Origin: Kaistia defluvii
GTDB lineage: Bacteria; Pseudomonadota; Alphaproteobacteria; Rhizobiales; Kaistiaceae
DNA: 64,000 nucleotides
Assembly (NCBI RefSeq): GCF_040548815.1
Contig: NZ_JBEPSM010000001.1
Coordinates: 2,721,798 to 2,785,797 of the forward strand
Direction of reading: 5' to 3'
Positions 16,450 through 25,108 of the stretch are shown here, one piece after another. Both the position numbers and the translations under genes were made by a program. The notes under the pieces are model-generated. The model had not been told where the DNA came from. It did no database searches and worked only from the letters and a program-made list of their open reading frames with translations. Position 1 is the first letter of the stretch; each line of letters opens with the position of its first letter.

Positions 16450-17463
16450 CTACGCCACGCCGATCCGCAGCAGGTCGTGCATGTGCAGCACGCCGACCGG
16501 CCGGTCGCCTTCGACCACGAACAGCACGGTGATCTTGGCGGCGTTCAGCCGGTCGATCGCCGCGCCCACCAGCATGTCCGGCTGGATCGTCTTCGGCGAG
16601 CGGGTCATCACCTGGTCGACGCTGCGCGACAGCAAATCCGGCCCGATATGACGGCGCAGGTCGCCATCCGTGATCATGCCGATCAGCGCGCCGTCGCCGT
16701 CGATCACGCCGAGGCAGCCAAGCCCCTTCGCGGTCATCGTGACGATCGCTTCCGTCATCGGCGCGCCGGAATGAGCCACGGGCATCGACGCGCCCTTGTG
16801 CATCACGTCGCGGACGAAATGCAGGCTGGCACCCAGTTTGCCGCCGGGATGGAACAGGCGGAAATCCTGCGCCGTGAAGCCGCGCGTCTCGAGCAGAGCG
16901 ATGGCGAGCGCATCGCCCAGCGCCAGCTGCATCACCGCCGAGGTCGTCGGCGCGAGGCCATGCGGGCAGGCCTCCTCCGCGCGCGGCAGCGCCAGCACAT
17001 GGCTCGCCTGGCGGCCGAGCGTGCTGTCGGCATTGGAGGTGACGGCGATCAGCGGCGTGCGGAAACGGCTCGCATATTCGACCACGGCGCGCAGTTCCGC
17101 CGTCTCGCCCGACCAGGACAGCGCCAGGATGATGTCGTCGCGGCCGACCATGCCGAGATCGCCATGGCTCGCCTCGGCGGCGTGGACGAAGAAGGCCGGC
17201 GTGCCGGTGGACGCCAGCGTCGCCGCGATCTTGACGCCGACATGGCCGCTCTTGCCGACGCCAGTGACGACGACGCGGCCGCCATGGGCGCGGATCATGT
17301 CCACGACTTCGGCGAAGGGCGCGGCCAGCGGCCCGGCGAAGGCGGCGGCCAGGGCATCGAGGCCGGCGCGCTCGCTTTCCAGCGTCCTGAGCGCCGAGGC
17401 GACCGACGGACCCGCCATGTCCACGCTCACCAGATGTTCGCCTGTCTTGCCCGCCACCGGCAT
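16450..17463 (-). CDS. kdsD: D-arabinose 5-phosphate isomerase (KpsF/GutQ family)
   Basis: 337 residues: an SIS sugar-isomerase domain (about 45-185; VVVTGVGKSGHVGVKIAATLASTGTPAFFVHAAEASHGDLGM) and two CBS domains (about 215-335). It interconverts ribulose 5-phosphate and arabinose 5-phosphate, the first step of KDO synthesis for lipopolysaccharide. FHPGGKLG after the SIS domain is typical of the family. No kds neighbours are present. The start at 17463 fits the usual length. Confidence 0.92.
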   Translation of the reverse strand: MPVAGKTGEHLVSVDMAGPSVASALRTLESERAGLDALAAAFAGPLAAPFAEVVDMIRAHGGRVVVTGVGKSGHVGVKIAATLASTGTPAFFVHAAEASHGDLGMVGRDDIILALSWSGETAELRAVVEYASRFRTPLIAVTSNADSTLGRQASHVLALPRAEEACPHGLAPTTSAVMQLALGDALAIALLETRGFTAQDFRLFHPGGKLGASLHFVRDVMHKGASMPVAHSGAPMTEAIVTMTAKGLGCLGVIDGDGALIGMITDGDLRRHIGPDLLSRSVDQVMTRSPKTIQPDMLVGAAIDRLNAAKITVLFVVEGDRPVGVLHMHDLLRIGVA

Positions 17464-17651
17464 CGTTCACTCCGCATCCGTTTTCTGGCGGGCTTTTAGC
17501 ATGCCCGACTTGCCCGCGCCGCCGGAAAACGCTGTGCGGCGGAGAGGCCGTGACAACCTTCTCTTAACCAAGGCCGTTTACGGTTCGGAAACCATAGTGT
17601 CCGGCTCGCCGGTCGCTACCCGTTTTCGTCAGAAGGCCACGGCAAGCGGCA

Positions 17652-19094
17652 ATGCACATTCCAGTCCGGCTCATCCTGTCGGCGGCGCTCCTCACGGCGC
17701 TCGCATCGACGACGGTTGCCCGGGCCCAGGACGCCGCCCTGCCGGCCGCTCTGCTCGACGACATCGACGCTTTCGGCAGCCTGCGCGGCAGCGACGGACA
17801 GGCCGCCGTCGACCTCACCCTGCCGACCGAGACCACCGGCACCGGCCGCGACGAGCCGCTGCAAACCGGCCGCGCCGTGCGTACCGAGCGCATCGCGCCG
17901 ATCATCGCCGAGGAGGACGAGCCGGCCCGGCCGCGCAACCGCACCGCCGATGCGCTCGATGCCTCCAGCTACGACCCGCTCGGCATCCGCATGGGCAGCT
18001 TTACCGTGCTGCCTTCGATCGAACTGCGCGGCGGCTATACCTCGAACGCGGCGGGTTCCGCGACCGGGGGACCGTCGGGGCTGCTGACTCTGGTGCCGGA
18101 CCTGATCGTCAAGTCGGACTGGAGCCGGCATGCGCTCGACTTCAAGTTCCACGGCACCTACGACTATTTCACCGACACCTCCGTCGCGCCGAAGCCGACC
18201 GTGGATGCCGAAGCCAATGCCCGCATCGACCTGCCGCGCGACTGGGCGCTGCGGCTGCGGGCGGCCTATAATTACGAGACGCAGTCGCTCTCCAACCTCG
18301 ATTACCCGACCGGCGTCGACAACCCGCCGGGGATCAACACCTATGCGGCCGGGGCGACGCTGGATGGCACGCTGGGCCGCACCGTGCTGCAGCTGCGCAG
18401 CAACATCGCCTATTCCGGCTATGAGGACGGCAAGGCCGGCGACGTCACCATCCCGCAGGGCTATCGCGACAACACGCTGGTCAGCGCCGCCGCCCGCGTC
18501 GGCTACGAGGTGACGCCGGTTCTCACCCCCTTCGTCGAGGCCGAGGTCTCCGACCGCAGCTTCCGCCAGAAGATCGATCCCAACGGCTTCAGCCGCGCCA
18601 GCCAGGGCGTGACGCTGCGCGGCGGCATCGCCTATTCGGCCGATCCGGTGCTCCGGGGCGAACTCGCCATCGGCTGGCATCACGAGCGCTATGACGACAA
18701 TGCGTTCCAGCCGCTGAACGCCATGACCATCGACGGCAGTGTGTTGTGGGCGCCGACCGAGCTGACCAATTTCACGCTGCGCGCCGCCACCTATGTCGAT
18801 CCAACGACGGATTCGAGCTCGGCCGGCTCGATCGTCTACGATGTCGGGCTGAAGGCCCAGCATGCGCTGCGCCGCAACCTGACGCTCGAGGCCGACCTCG
18901 GCTATCAGTACCAGGACTACCAGGGCATCAACGCCGCCGACGTGACCTATGAAGCCGGCTTCGGGGTGACGTGGAAAATCAATCGCGCCGCCTGGCTTGT
19001 CGGCCGTTTCTCGCAGGAATACTACAAGAGTGCCCAGCCGGGCGGAGACTATCCGACCACCACCGTCACGGTCGGTCTGCGCCTGCAGCGTTGA
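17652..19094 (+). CDS. outer-membrane beta-barrel protein (BBP2-like)
   Basis: 480 residues with a signal peptide (MHIPVRLILSAALLTALASTTVARA, cleavage near 25). A low-complexity acidic/proline region follows (about 26-105), then a barrel domain of alternating aromatic/polar strands from about 115 to the end, starting LGIRMGSFTVLPSIELRGGYTSNA. The start of this domain resembles the capsular/exopolysaccharide-associated outer-membrane barrel family BBP2. The final residues VTVGLRLQR fit an outer-membrane terminal strand. A role in surface polysaccharide export or anchoring is inferred from family only. Confidence 0.78.
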   Translation: MHIPVRLILSAALLTALASTTVARAQDAALPAALLDDIDAFGSLRGSDGQAAVDLTLPTETTGTGRDEPLQTGRAVRTERIAPIIAEEDEPARPRNRTADALDASSYDPLGIRMGSFTVLPSIELRGGYTSNAAGSATGGPSGLLTLVPDLIVKSDWSRHALDFKFHGTYDYFTDTSVAPKPTVDAEANARIDLPRDWALRLRAAYNYETQSLSNLDYPTGVDNPPGINTYAAGATLDGTLGRTVLQLRSNIAYSGYEDGKAGDVTIPQGYRDNTLVSAAARVGYEVTPVLTPFVEAEVSDRSFRQKIDPNGFSRASQGVTLRGGIAYSADPVLRGELAIGWHHERYDDNAFQPLNAMTIDGSVLWAPTELTNFTLRAATYVDPTTDSSSAGSIVYDVGLKAQHALRRNLTLEADLGYQYQDYQGINAADVTYEAGFGVTWKINRAAWLVGRFSQEYYKSAQPGGDYPTTTVTVGLRLQR

Positions 19095-19157
19095 TTTTCA
19101 GCTGATTTCGTTTGCCGTGTCATCAACCCGACACGTTCACCGGTTATGCGGGATATC

Positions 19158-19697
19158 ATGGCCTTCAATCACCGCAAAACGATCACCTTCCGCCTCGCCC
19201 AGACAGCGCGTGCCGCTCGTGGGCGTTCAGGTAGTCATCTCGCGCGGATCGGGCTCCATCCCGGCCAGGACAGCGTTCTGAAGACGCTCTCCGAGCAGGA
19301 TGGCCTCTCGATGAGCCAGCTGGCGCAATCACTGGCCGTGCAGCCGCCCACCGTCACCAAGATGGTGAGCCGCCTCGCCGCCCAGGGCTATGTCGAGCGC
19401 AAGGCCTCCAAGGGCGACGGCCGCCAGGCGCATGTCTATCTGACGCAGCAGGGCCGCGACGCCATCGTCGACATCGACAAGGGCTGGAAGCGCCTCGAAA
19501 AGGAAGCGCTCGCCGGTCTCGACGACAAGGACGTCAAGCGCCTGCGCAAGCTGCTGCGCCAGATCGAGCGCAACCTCTCGGCCATCCCCGAGGATGGCGA
19601 AGACGACGCGATCGACGAGCCGGAAGCCGAGCCGGACACGGAATCGAAGGCGGACGCAGCCGCTCTCGCGCCGGAGAACGCCGAAACGGCGGCTTGA
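19158..19697 (+). CDS. MarR family transcriptional regulator
   Basis: A MarR-type winged-helix regulator of about 179 residues: HPGQDSVLKTLSEQDGLSMSQLAQSLAVQPPTVTKMVSRLAAQGYVERKASKGDGRQAHVYLTQQG is the DNA-binding core (about 35-100). The C-terminus is long, acidic and low in complexity (EDGEDDAIDEPEAEPDTESKAD), which is unusual for MarR and probably disordered. An alternative ATG lies 12 bp upstream (19146). No clear target; the next genes encode two exporters on the same strand, which are plausible regulon members. Confidence 0.85.
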   Translation: MAFNHRKTITFRLAQTARAARGRSGSHLARIGLHPGQDSVLKTLSEQDGLSMSQLAQSLAVQPPTVTKMVSRLAAQGYVERKASKGDGRQAHVYLTQQGRDAIVDIDKGWKRLEKEALAGLDDKDVKRLRKLLRQIERNLSAIPEDGEDDAIDEPEAEPDTESKADAAALAPENAETAA

Positions 19698-19795
19698 GCC
19701 GGGCGGCGCAATCTGCTTGATTGGGCAAGGCCCGATCGCCGATAGCGCCTGCCCCCTCACGGGCATCCTCCCCCGACCGACTTCCCGGAGTCCGG

Positions 19796-20722
19796 ATGTC
19801 TTCCCCGTTGCCGACCGCCGATGCGGAGGCCACGCTGCGCCTGCGCGGCATCGCCATCTACTCGCTCGCCATGCTGCTGTTCGCCTGCACCGACGCCTGC
19901 GCCAAATATGCGGGCCAGTTCGTGCCGGTCATGGAGGTGGTCTGGCTCCGCTTCGCAGTCCAGGTCCTGCTCGCCATCCTGGTGTTCCAGCCGTGGCGCG
20001 CCATCGCGCTCTACAAGACGCGGCGGCCGGTGCTGCAATTCATGCGCGGCATGTTCCTGGCCGGCTCGACGGTGTTCAATTTCCTCGCCATCCACGAGTT
20101 GCAGCTCGACCAGACCATGTCGATCGGCTTCTCCGCGCCCTTCATCACGGCGGCGCTGGCCGGCCCGCTGCTCGGCGAATGGGCGGGGCCCCGCCGCTGG
20201 GCCGCGATCCTGGTCGGCTTCGTCGGCGTGCTGGTCATCACCATGCCCGGCTTCGGATCCTTGAAGCCGGCGATCTTCCTGTCGCTCGCCGCCGCCTTCT
20301 CCAACGCCTTCTACATCCTCTCGACCCGGCTCCTGACCCGCACCGACAGCAGCGCCGGCCTGCTGCTCTATTCGGCGCTGATCCCGATGCTGGTGCTGTC
20401 GCCGACCGCCCTGCCGACGATCAGCGCGCCGCCGACCCTGCTGGTCGGGGTCTGCATGTTCATGACCGGCGCGCTCGCCTTCGCCGGCCACTGGTGCCTG
20501 GTCCGCGCGCACAAGCAGACCGCCGTGCCGGTGCTGGCGCCGTTCATGTATACGGGCCTGATCTGGATGATCCTGCTCGGCTATGTCGTCTTCAACGACG
20601 TGCCGGCGCCGCGCACCCTGGTCGGCGCCAGCATCATCATCGCCAGCGGCCTCTATCTGCTCTACCGGGAGCGCGTAAAGGCGCCGGAGCGGCAGGAGCC
20701 GGTCGACGTTCTGGACGGCTGA
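19796..20722 (+). CDS. EamA/DMT family inner-membrane transporter
   Basis: 308 residues with about ten hydrophobic helices in two EamA repeats (first about 15-145, second about 160-295), typical of drug/metabolite transporters that export amino acids or other metabolites. GGAG at 19787-19790 precedes the ATG at 19796; the frame is open further upstream without a better start. Substrate unknown. Confidence 0.85.
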   Translation: MSSPLPTADAEATLRLRGIAIYSLAMLLFACTDACAKYAGQFVPVMEVVWLRFAVQVLLAILVFQPWRAIALYKTRRPVLQFMRGMFLAGSTVFNFLAIHELQLDQTMSIGFSAPFITAALAGPLLGEWAGPRRWAAILVGFVGVLVITMPGFGSLKPAIFLSLAAAFSNAFYILSTRLLTRTDSSAGLLLYSALIPMLVLSPTALPTISAPPTLLVGVCMFMTGALAFAGHWCLVRAHKQTAVPVLAPFMYTGLIWMILLGYVVFNDVPAPRTLVGASIIIASGLYLLYRERVKAPERQEPVDVLDG

Positions 20723-20867
20723 GCCTCGGCTTCTCGTCCGGCGCGGCAGAAAGGCCGCAGCCGCCCGCGCGAAAACGCGCTAAGACAGCGAACCGCATCG
20801 CCCGAACGTCGCCCTTCCGCGCCGCTCCCGCGCGCGGCTCAAGACCGTGCTCTCCCCGGAATACCCC

Positions 20868-22067
20868 ATGGCCCTTCCCGCCAACCGACAGGCGCGCTTC
20901 TTCGTCGCCCTCGCCATCATGGTCGCGCTGCTGAACAGCACCGCCGCATCGCCGCTCTATACGAGCTACCGGGTGATGTGGTCGCTGGACGCATTTACCG
21001 TCGCCTTCATCTTCGCCATCTACGCCTTCGGCACGCTCGCCGCGCTGGTCGTCCTGGGACGGCTTTCCGACCGCCTGCCCGACCGGCGGCTGCTGATCAT
21101 CGTCTCGCTCGGCATCGTGATCGCCGGCGCGCTGATCTTCGCCTCGGCCGGCAATCTGGCCACGCTGCTGATCGGAAGGCTGCTGGCCGGCGCCGGCACG
21201 GGCGGCCTGACCGGCATCGCCAATGCCGCCCTGATCGAGCTCGATCCCAAGGCGGACGCACGCGCCAATGCCGTTCTCGCCACCGCCGTCTTCACCGGCG
21301 GCTGCGCGCTCGGGCCGGTGATCAGCTCGGCGGCGCTCCATTTCGATGCCTGGCCGCTGCATCTCCCCTTCATCCTGATCGCCGCCTTGGCGCTGGTCGC
21401 CATCCTGGGCCTGGTCACCGCCTCCTGGCAGCCGGCCTCGCGCATCGTCGAGACGCCGCAAACGGTCGCCGCAAACGTCGTTCCGACCGGCCGCTACGCC
21501 GCCTTCACGGTCGCGGCGGGCGCGCTGATCATCGCCTGGGCCGTCGGCTCGACCTTTGCCGGGCTCGGGGTCACCTTCGTGCATGAATTGCTGAAGGTGA
21601 ACAGCCAGGCGGCATCCGGCGTCATCGTCGCGGCCTTCCAGCTCGTCGCCGGCATCAGCCAGCTCGCCAGCCAGCGGCTCGATTCCAACAAGGCGATGGT
21701 GCTCGGCACCACGCTGATCGCGCTGGCGATCCTCGCCTGCGCCTTCGCCATCTGGACCGCGTCGCCACTACTGTTCGTGCTCGGCACGCTGGGCAGCGGC
21801 ATCGGCTATGGCGCGGCATTCGTCGGCGCCGCCGGCGTGGTCAACCGCATCGCCCCGCCCGACCGGCGCGCCACCTGGGTCTCGACCTTCTACATCACCG
21901 GCTATCTCGCCAACGCGCTGCCGGTGCTGGCGCTGGGCTTCCTTGGCGACCGGCTCGGCCTGTTCGGCGCCTTCCTGTGCCTGACGGTCTTCACCGTCGT
22001 CGGCACGATCGTGGTCAACAGCACTGCCCGCATCGTGCTGCGGCCCTCGCGGCGCGGGCGCGCCTAG
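20868..22067 (+). CDS. MFS transporter (sugar-efflux/multidrug type)
   Basis: A 399-residue major facilitator with 12 predicted helices. The MFS loop 2-3 motif appears as LVVLGRLSDRLPDRRLL (about 59-75), and the second half begins near residue 205. Substrate unknown; this type usually exports drugs or sugars by proton antiport. The TAG stop codon lies at the first bases of a family E intergenic repeat, so the repeat sits directly against the gene. Confidence 0.83.
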   Translation: MALPANRQARFFVALAIMVALLNSTAASPLYTSYRVMWSLDAFTVAFIFAIYAFGTLAALVVLGRLSDRLPDRRLLIIVSLGIVIAGALIFASAGNLATLLIGRLLAGAGTGGLTGIANAALIELDPKADARANAVLATAVFTGGCALGPVISSAALHFDAWPLHLPFILIAALALVAILGLVTASWQPASRIVETPQTVAANVVPTGRYAAFTVAAGALIIAWAVGSTFAGLGVTFVHELLKVNSQAASGVIVAAFQLVAGISQLASQRLDSNKAMVLGTTLIALAILACAFAIWTASPLLFVLGTLGSGIGYGAAFVGAAGVVNRIAPPDRRATWVSTFYITGYLANALPVLALGFLGDRLGLFGAFLCLTVFTVVGTIVVNSTARIVLRPSRRGRA

Positions 22068-22170
22068 AGCCTTTCACCGTTTCCCTGAAGCGGGGAAAGG
22101 CTCTAACTCCCTGTGAGATCGCGTTTTCTTCACGCGAACCGGTACCCACTTCGCTCGAAAACGCTCTAGC
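22065..22170. repeat. family E repeat with hairpin after MFS gene
   Basis: It begins with the gene's stop codon: AGAGCCTTTC pairs with GAAAGGCTCT around the loop, followed by a second arm CGCGTTTTCTTCACGCGAACCGGT...CGAAAACGCTCTAG. This is the GAGCGTTTTC-type element common between genes in Rhizobiales. The first hairpin could end or stabilise the MFS transcript. A second, diverged copy lies at 30266-30325. Confidence 0.65.
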
Positions 22171-22173
22171 CGA

Positions 22174-22941
22174 TCAGTCGAGCTCCTGCACGCCGCCGCC
22201 CGAGACCGTCAGCACCTGGCCGCTGATCCACGCCGCCGCCGGCGAGCAGAGGAACAACGCCGCATTGGCGATATCGGAGGGCCGGCCGAGCCGCCCGAGC
22301 GGCGTGTGCTTCAGCATCGCCGCCTCGATCTCCGGCGTCAGCACGCTCTGCAGCGCATCGGTCTTGATCGCGCCGGGCGCGATGGCGTTGACGCGGATGT
22401 TCTTCGGGCCGAGGTCGAAGGCGGCGTTGCGGGTCAGATGGTTGACCGCCGCCTTGGACGAACCATAGGACGCCATGCGCTGGTTCTTGTTCTCGCCCGA
22501 CATGGACGAGATGTTGAGGATCGCGCCGCCGCCGGCCTGCTCCATATGCGGCGCCGCCAACTGCATCAGGCGGAACAGCGCGAAGACGTTCAGCTCATAG
22601 GCCCAGCGAAAATCCTTCATCGGCATGTCGAACGGCTTGGGTCCGCCGCCGCCGGCATTGTTGACGAGGATCGTCAGCTTGCCGAATTGCGACACCGCCT
22701 GCTCGACGGCGCGCGCCAGATGCGCCTCGTCGGTGACGTTGCATTCGATGCCGATCGCCCGGCCGCCCTTCGCGACAATCGCGTCGGCTACCTCGATCGC
22801 GCCTTCCGGCTTCAGGTCGGTGACCACGACCGCGGCGCCGGCTTCGGCCAGGGTCATCGCGATGGCACGGCCGATGCCCGCCGCCGCTCCCGTGACGATG
22901 GCGACATCCGCATCGAGATTGAGAAGCTGGCTGATCGTCAT
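22174..22941 (-). CDS. short-chain dehydrogenase/reductase
   Basis: A classical SDR of about 255 residues: cofactor motif TGAAAGIG (about 18-25), NNAGG, and the catalytic Ser / Tyr-x3-Lys as ISSMSG and YGSSK. The proximal part resembles 7-alpha-hydroxysteroid dehydrogenase (HdhA)-like enzymes. It reduces or oxidises a secondary alcohol with NAD(P)(H); the substrate is not readable. An in-frame start 15 bp further upstream (22956) is possible. It is a single gene in the same direction as the molybdoenzyme pair. Confidence 0.85.
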   Translation of the reverse strand: MTISQLLNLDADVAIVTGAAAGIGRAIAMTLAEAGAAVVVTDLKPEGAIEVADAIVAKGGRAIGIECNVTDEAHLARAVEQAVSQFGKLTILVNNAGGGGPKPFDMPMKDFRWAYELNVFALFRLMQLAAPHMEQAGGGAILNISSMSGENKNQRMASYGSSKAAVNHLTRNAAFDLGPKNIRVNAIAPGAIKTDALQSVLTPEIEAAMLKHTPLGRLGRPSDIANAALFLCSPAAAWISGQVLTVSGGGVQELD

Positions 22942-23018
22942 GACGGCACCCGACATTGATCCAGGGAACGCCCTTCACTCTGTCACGATCCGCCACCGGC
23001 GTCATCCGACCGGCCGGT

Positions 23019-23801
23019 TCAGATCCCGGCATACCATTCGTAGCCGCGATCTTCCCAGAAACCGCCCTTGCCGCCATCGATCGCCGAGAAATCGGCCACC
23101 GCTTCGATGCGCATGACGTATTTCGCCATCTTGTAGCCGAGTTGGCGCTCGACCCGCAGCCGCAGCGGCGCGCCATGCGCGACCGGCAGGGTCTCGCCGT
23201 TCATCTCATAGGCGAGGATGGTCTGGGCATGCTCGGCATCCGGCAAGCCGAGGCTTTCGTAATATTTGGCGCCGCCGGCCAGCGTCTGCTCCAGCGTGTC
23301 GGCGCAATAGAACACGATGTAGCGCGCCTCCGGCTTCAGCCCGACCTGGTCGAGCAGCGCCTTCAGCGGCACGCCCTTCCACTTGCCGATGCAGCTCCAG
23401 CCCTCGACGCAGTCATGCCGGGTGATCTGGGTGCGCGACGGCATCGCGCGCAGATCCGCCAGCGACCATTCCATCGGCCGCTCCACCAGCCCTCCGACCT
23501 TCAGGCGCCAATCCTGGAAGCCATTGGCGGACAGGGCGAGATAATCCTCGTCCTGCGGATCGATGCTGCCATTCGGCTTGAAGTCGGGCGAGATGTCCGC
23601 CTCGCTATATTCGCGCGCCATGTCATTGGGCCCGAGGATGGCGCGCTGCGTCGTGCGGGTCAGGTTTTCCGCCCGGAACAGCATGCGGCGAAACCAGTCA
23701 GAACTGGAAAGCTGGTCGCAACCGGCAAGCACCAGCGTCCCGCCAAGCACGAAGGCGCGCTTGAGGAAACCGCGGCGGTCGAACACCTTGTCAGCGCGCA
23801 T
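23019..23801 (-). CDS. molybdopterin-dependent oxidoreductase (sulfite oxidase fold), Tat-exported
   Basis: A 260-residue protein of the sulfite oxidase/MsrP-like molybdopterin family. The N-terminus has a twin-arginine signal (RRGFLKR) and a lipobox LAGC (Cys28), suggesting a lipoprotein or an anchored enzyme. The molybdenum ligand is Cys131 in RHDCVEGWSCIGKWKG. It starts 11 bp inside the upstream cytochrome b gene, so the two form one unit: a periplasmic molybdoenzyme exchanging electrons with a membrane cytochrome b. Substrate unknown; it could repair oxidised methionine, as MsrP does, but it is not MsrP itself. Confidence 0.87.
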   Translation of the reverse strand: MRADKVFDRRGFLKRAFVLGGTLVLAGCDQLSSSDWFRRMLFRAENLTRTTQRAILGPNDMAREYSEADISPDFKPNGSIDPQDEDYLALSANGFQDWRLKVGGLVERPMEWSLADLRAMPSRTQITRHDCVEGWSCIGKWKGVPLKALLDQVGLKPEARYIVFYCADTLEQTLAGGAKYYESLGLPDAEHAQTILAYEMNGETLPVAHGAPLRLRVERQLGYKMAKYVMRIEAVADFSAIDGGKGGFWEDRGYEWYAGI

Positions 23802-24633
23802 CGGACTTCTCCTCGGGTTCGATGGCGTAATTGCCAGTGATCATCGAGCGCAGATTGTTGAAGACGCCGGAGATCAGCACCATGACGAGGTGGACAAGGA
23901 TGAACAGCACCACCAGCGTAGCGCAGACGAAGTGGATTGTGCGCGCCGTCTGCCGGCCCCCGAAGAGATCGACGAGCCAGGGAAAGGCTGCGTCGATGCC
24001 CGGCGACATGGCGAGGCCGGCCAGGACCAGCAGCGGCAGCACGACCAAGGCGATGCCGAAATAGGCGAGCTTCTGCAGCACGTTGTAGTGACGCGCCTCG
24101 TCCCCTCGCGGAAATTTCAGCCGCATGTGCTCCCAGATGGACGCGCCGATATGGCGGAGCTGGTCGCGGTCGGGCACCAGTTCGCGCAGATGGCCGGAGG
24201 CGAGGCTCCAGGCGAGGTAGACGAGGCCGTTGGCAACGAACAGCCAGGCGAAGAAGAAGTGCCAGCGTCGTCCGGTGGCGAGATCCTGGAAGCTCGGCAG
24301 CGTCGCCCAGCTCGGGAAACCGCGCTCGACGGAAGCGCCATTTTCGCGCGACACGCCCAGCACGCCCGTGGTGGTGAAGTCATGGCCGAGGATAGTGGTA
24401 AGGCCGACGGGGTTGTCGTCGGTATTGGGCGCCTGCCGCATCGCCAGCACCGGGCTGTCGAAATGCGAGCGCTGGCCCAGATACAGGGCTGGATGGGCGT
24501 TGAAGATCTGCATCCCGCTCATCAGCAGCACGGTGATGCAGAGCACGTTGATCCAGTGGGTGATCCGGACCACGAGACGGTGGCGATAGATCAGTTGGCG
24601 TCGCGGGACGCCTTCTTCCGAGATCGCAGACAT
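23791..24633 (-). CDS. cytochrome b561-type membrane subunit
   Basis: 280 residues with four to five membrane helices and histidines in helix positions typical of the thiosulfate-reductase/Ni-hydrogenase cytochrome b family (ITHWINVL near the N-terminus; RRWHFFFAWLFVANG; HFVCATLVVLFILVHLVMVLISG). It should anchor and exchange electrons with the Tat-exported molybdoenzyme whose gene overlaps its 3' end. The ATG at 24631-24633 is chosen over one 24 bp further upstream because it begins the conserved region. Confidence 0.87.
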   Translation of the reverse strand: MSAISEEGVPRRQLIYRHRLVVRITHWINVLCITVLLMSGMQIFNAHPALYLGQRSHFDSPVLAMRQAPNTDDNPVGLTTILGHDFTTTGVLGVSRENGASVERGFPSWATLPSFQDLATGRRWHFFFAWLFVANGLVYLAWSLASGHLRELVPDRDQLRHIGASIWEHMRLKFPRGDEARHYNVLQKLAYFGIALVVLPLLVLAGLAMSPGIDAAFPWLVDLFGGRQTARTIHFVCATLVVLFILVHLVMVLISGVFNNLRSMITGNYAIEPEEKSDAR

Positions 24634-24774
24634 GGCCGGACTCCGCCGGCCCGGCACGCGGTCGAAACGGCCGCCCCTTTTCCGGGCCCAACCATTCTAC
24701 GCTCTTTTCGCCCGCGAAGTTTCGCGAAGGTGCAGGGGCCAAGCCATTCGCCGAGGAGGTTATTCCTAAAACAC

Positions 24775-24830
24775 GATCATCATCCTGAGGTGCCCGGCGA
24801 AGCCGGGCCTCGAAGGAGGGTCCAGGGAAC
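24775..24830. repeat. family D repeat
   Basis: ATCATCCTGAGGTGCCC, a hairpin CCCGGCGAAGCCGGG, then CCTCGAAGGAGGGTCCAGGGAA. It matches the elements at 11788-11834 and 38.8-39.4 kb. Confidence 0.75.
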
Positions 24831-24910
24831 GCCTGCCGTGGCGTTGTCTCTCCCTTAGGAAGCGGGGGGCAAGCGCGATGACAGCCAATGGAAACAACGG
24901 CATGGGAACG

Positions 24911-25021
24911 CGTCGCCCCGGCGAAGGCCGGGGCCCATGAACACTGGCCCAGCAAGTCGTAACCAGCCTTCTATTCGCCAGGCCGGCGAGGGTATGGATC
25001 CCGGCCTTCGCCGGGATGACG
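24911..25021. repeat. family C repeat, full length, inverted orientation
   Basis: Begins CGTCGCCCCGGCGAAGGCC and ends with ATCCCGGCCTTCGCCGGGAT, i.e. the reverse complement arrangement of the copy at 16261-16369. Confidence 0.8.
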
Positions 25022-25065
25022 ACCGAGGAAAACGCGGCCTGGCGATGTGGCTCCGCAACATCTCT

Positions 25066-25084
25066 CAGAGAGAGAGAGAGAGAG
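25066..25084. repeat. AG dinucleotide run
   Basis: About nine consecutive AG units just downstream of the stop codon of the 3-hydroxyisobutyrate dehydrogenase-like gene. Simple repeats of this length are unusual in GC-rich bacterial DNA and may slip. Confidence 0.8.
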
Positions 25085-25108
25085 CTGAAGAGCAGCTGGG
25101 CGCCCCCC

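Larger units (their letters stand above)
24634..25108. other. 475-bp intergenic region made largely of repeats
   Basis: No gene seen. It holds a family D repeat (24775-24830), a full family C repeat (24911-25021) and a dinucleotide AG run (25066-25084). The promoter of the cytochrome b/molybdoenzyme operon should lie in its left part, but no clear boxes are visible. Confidence 0.6.
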
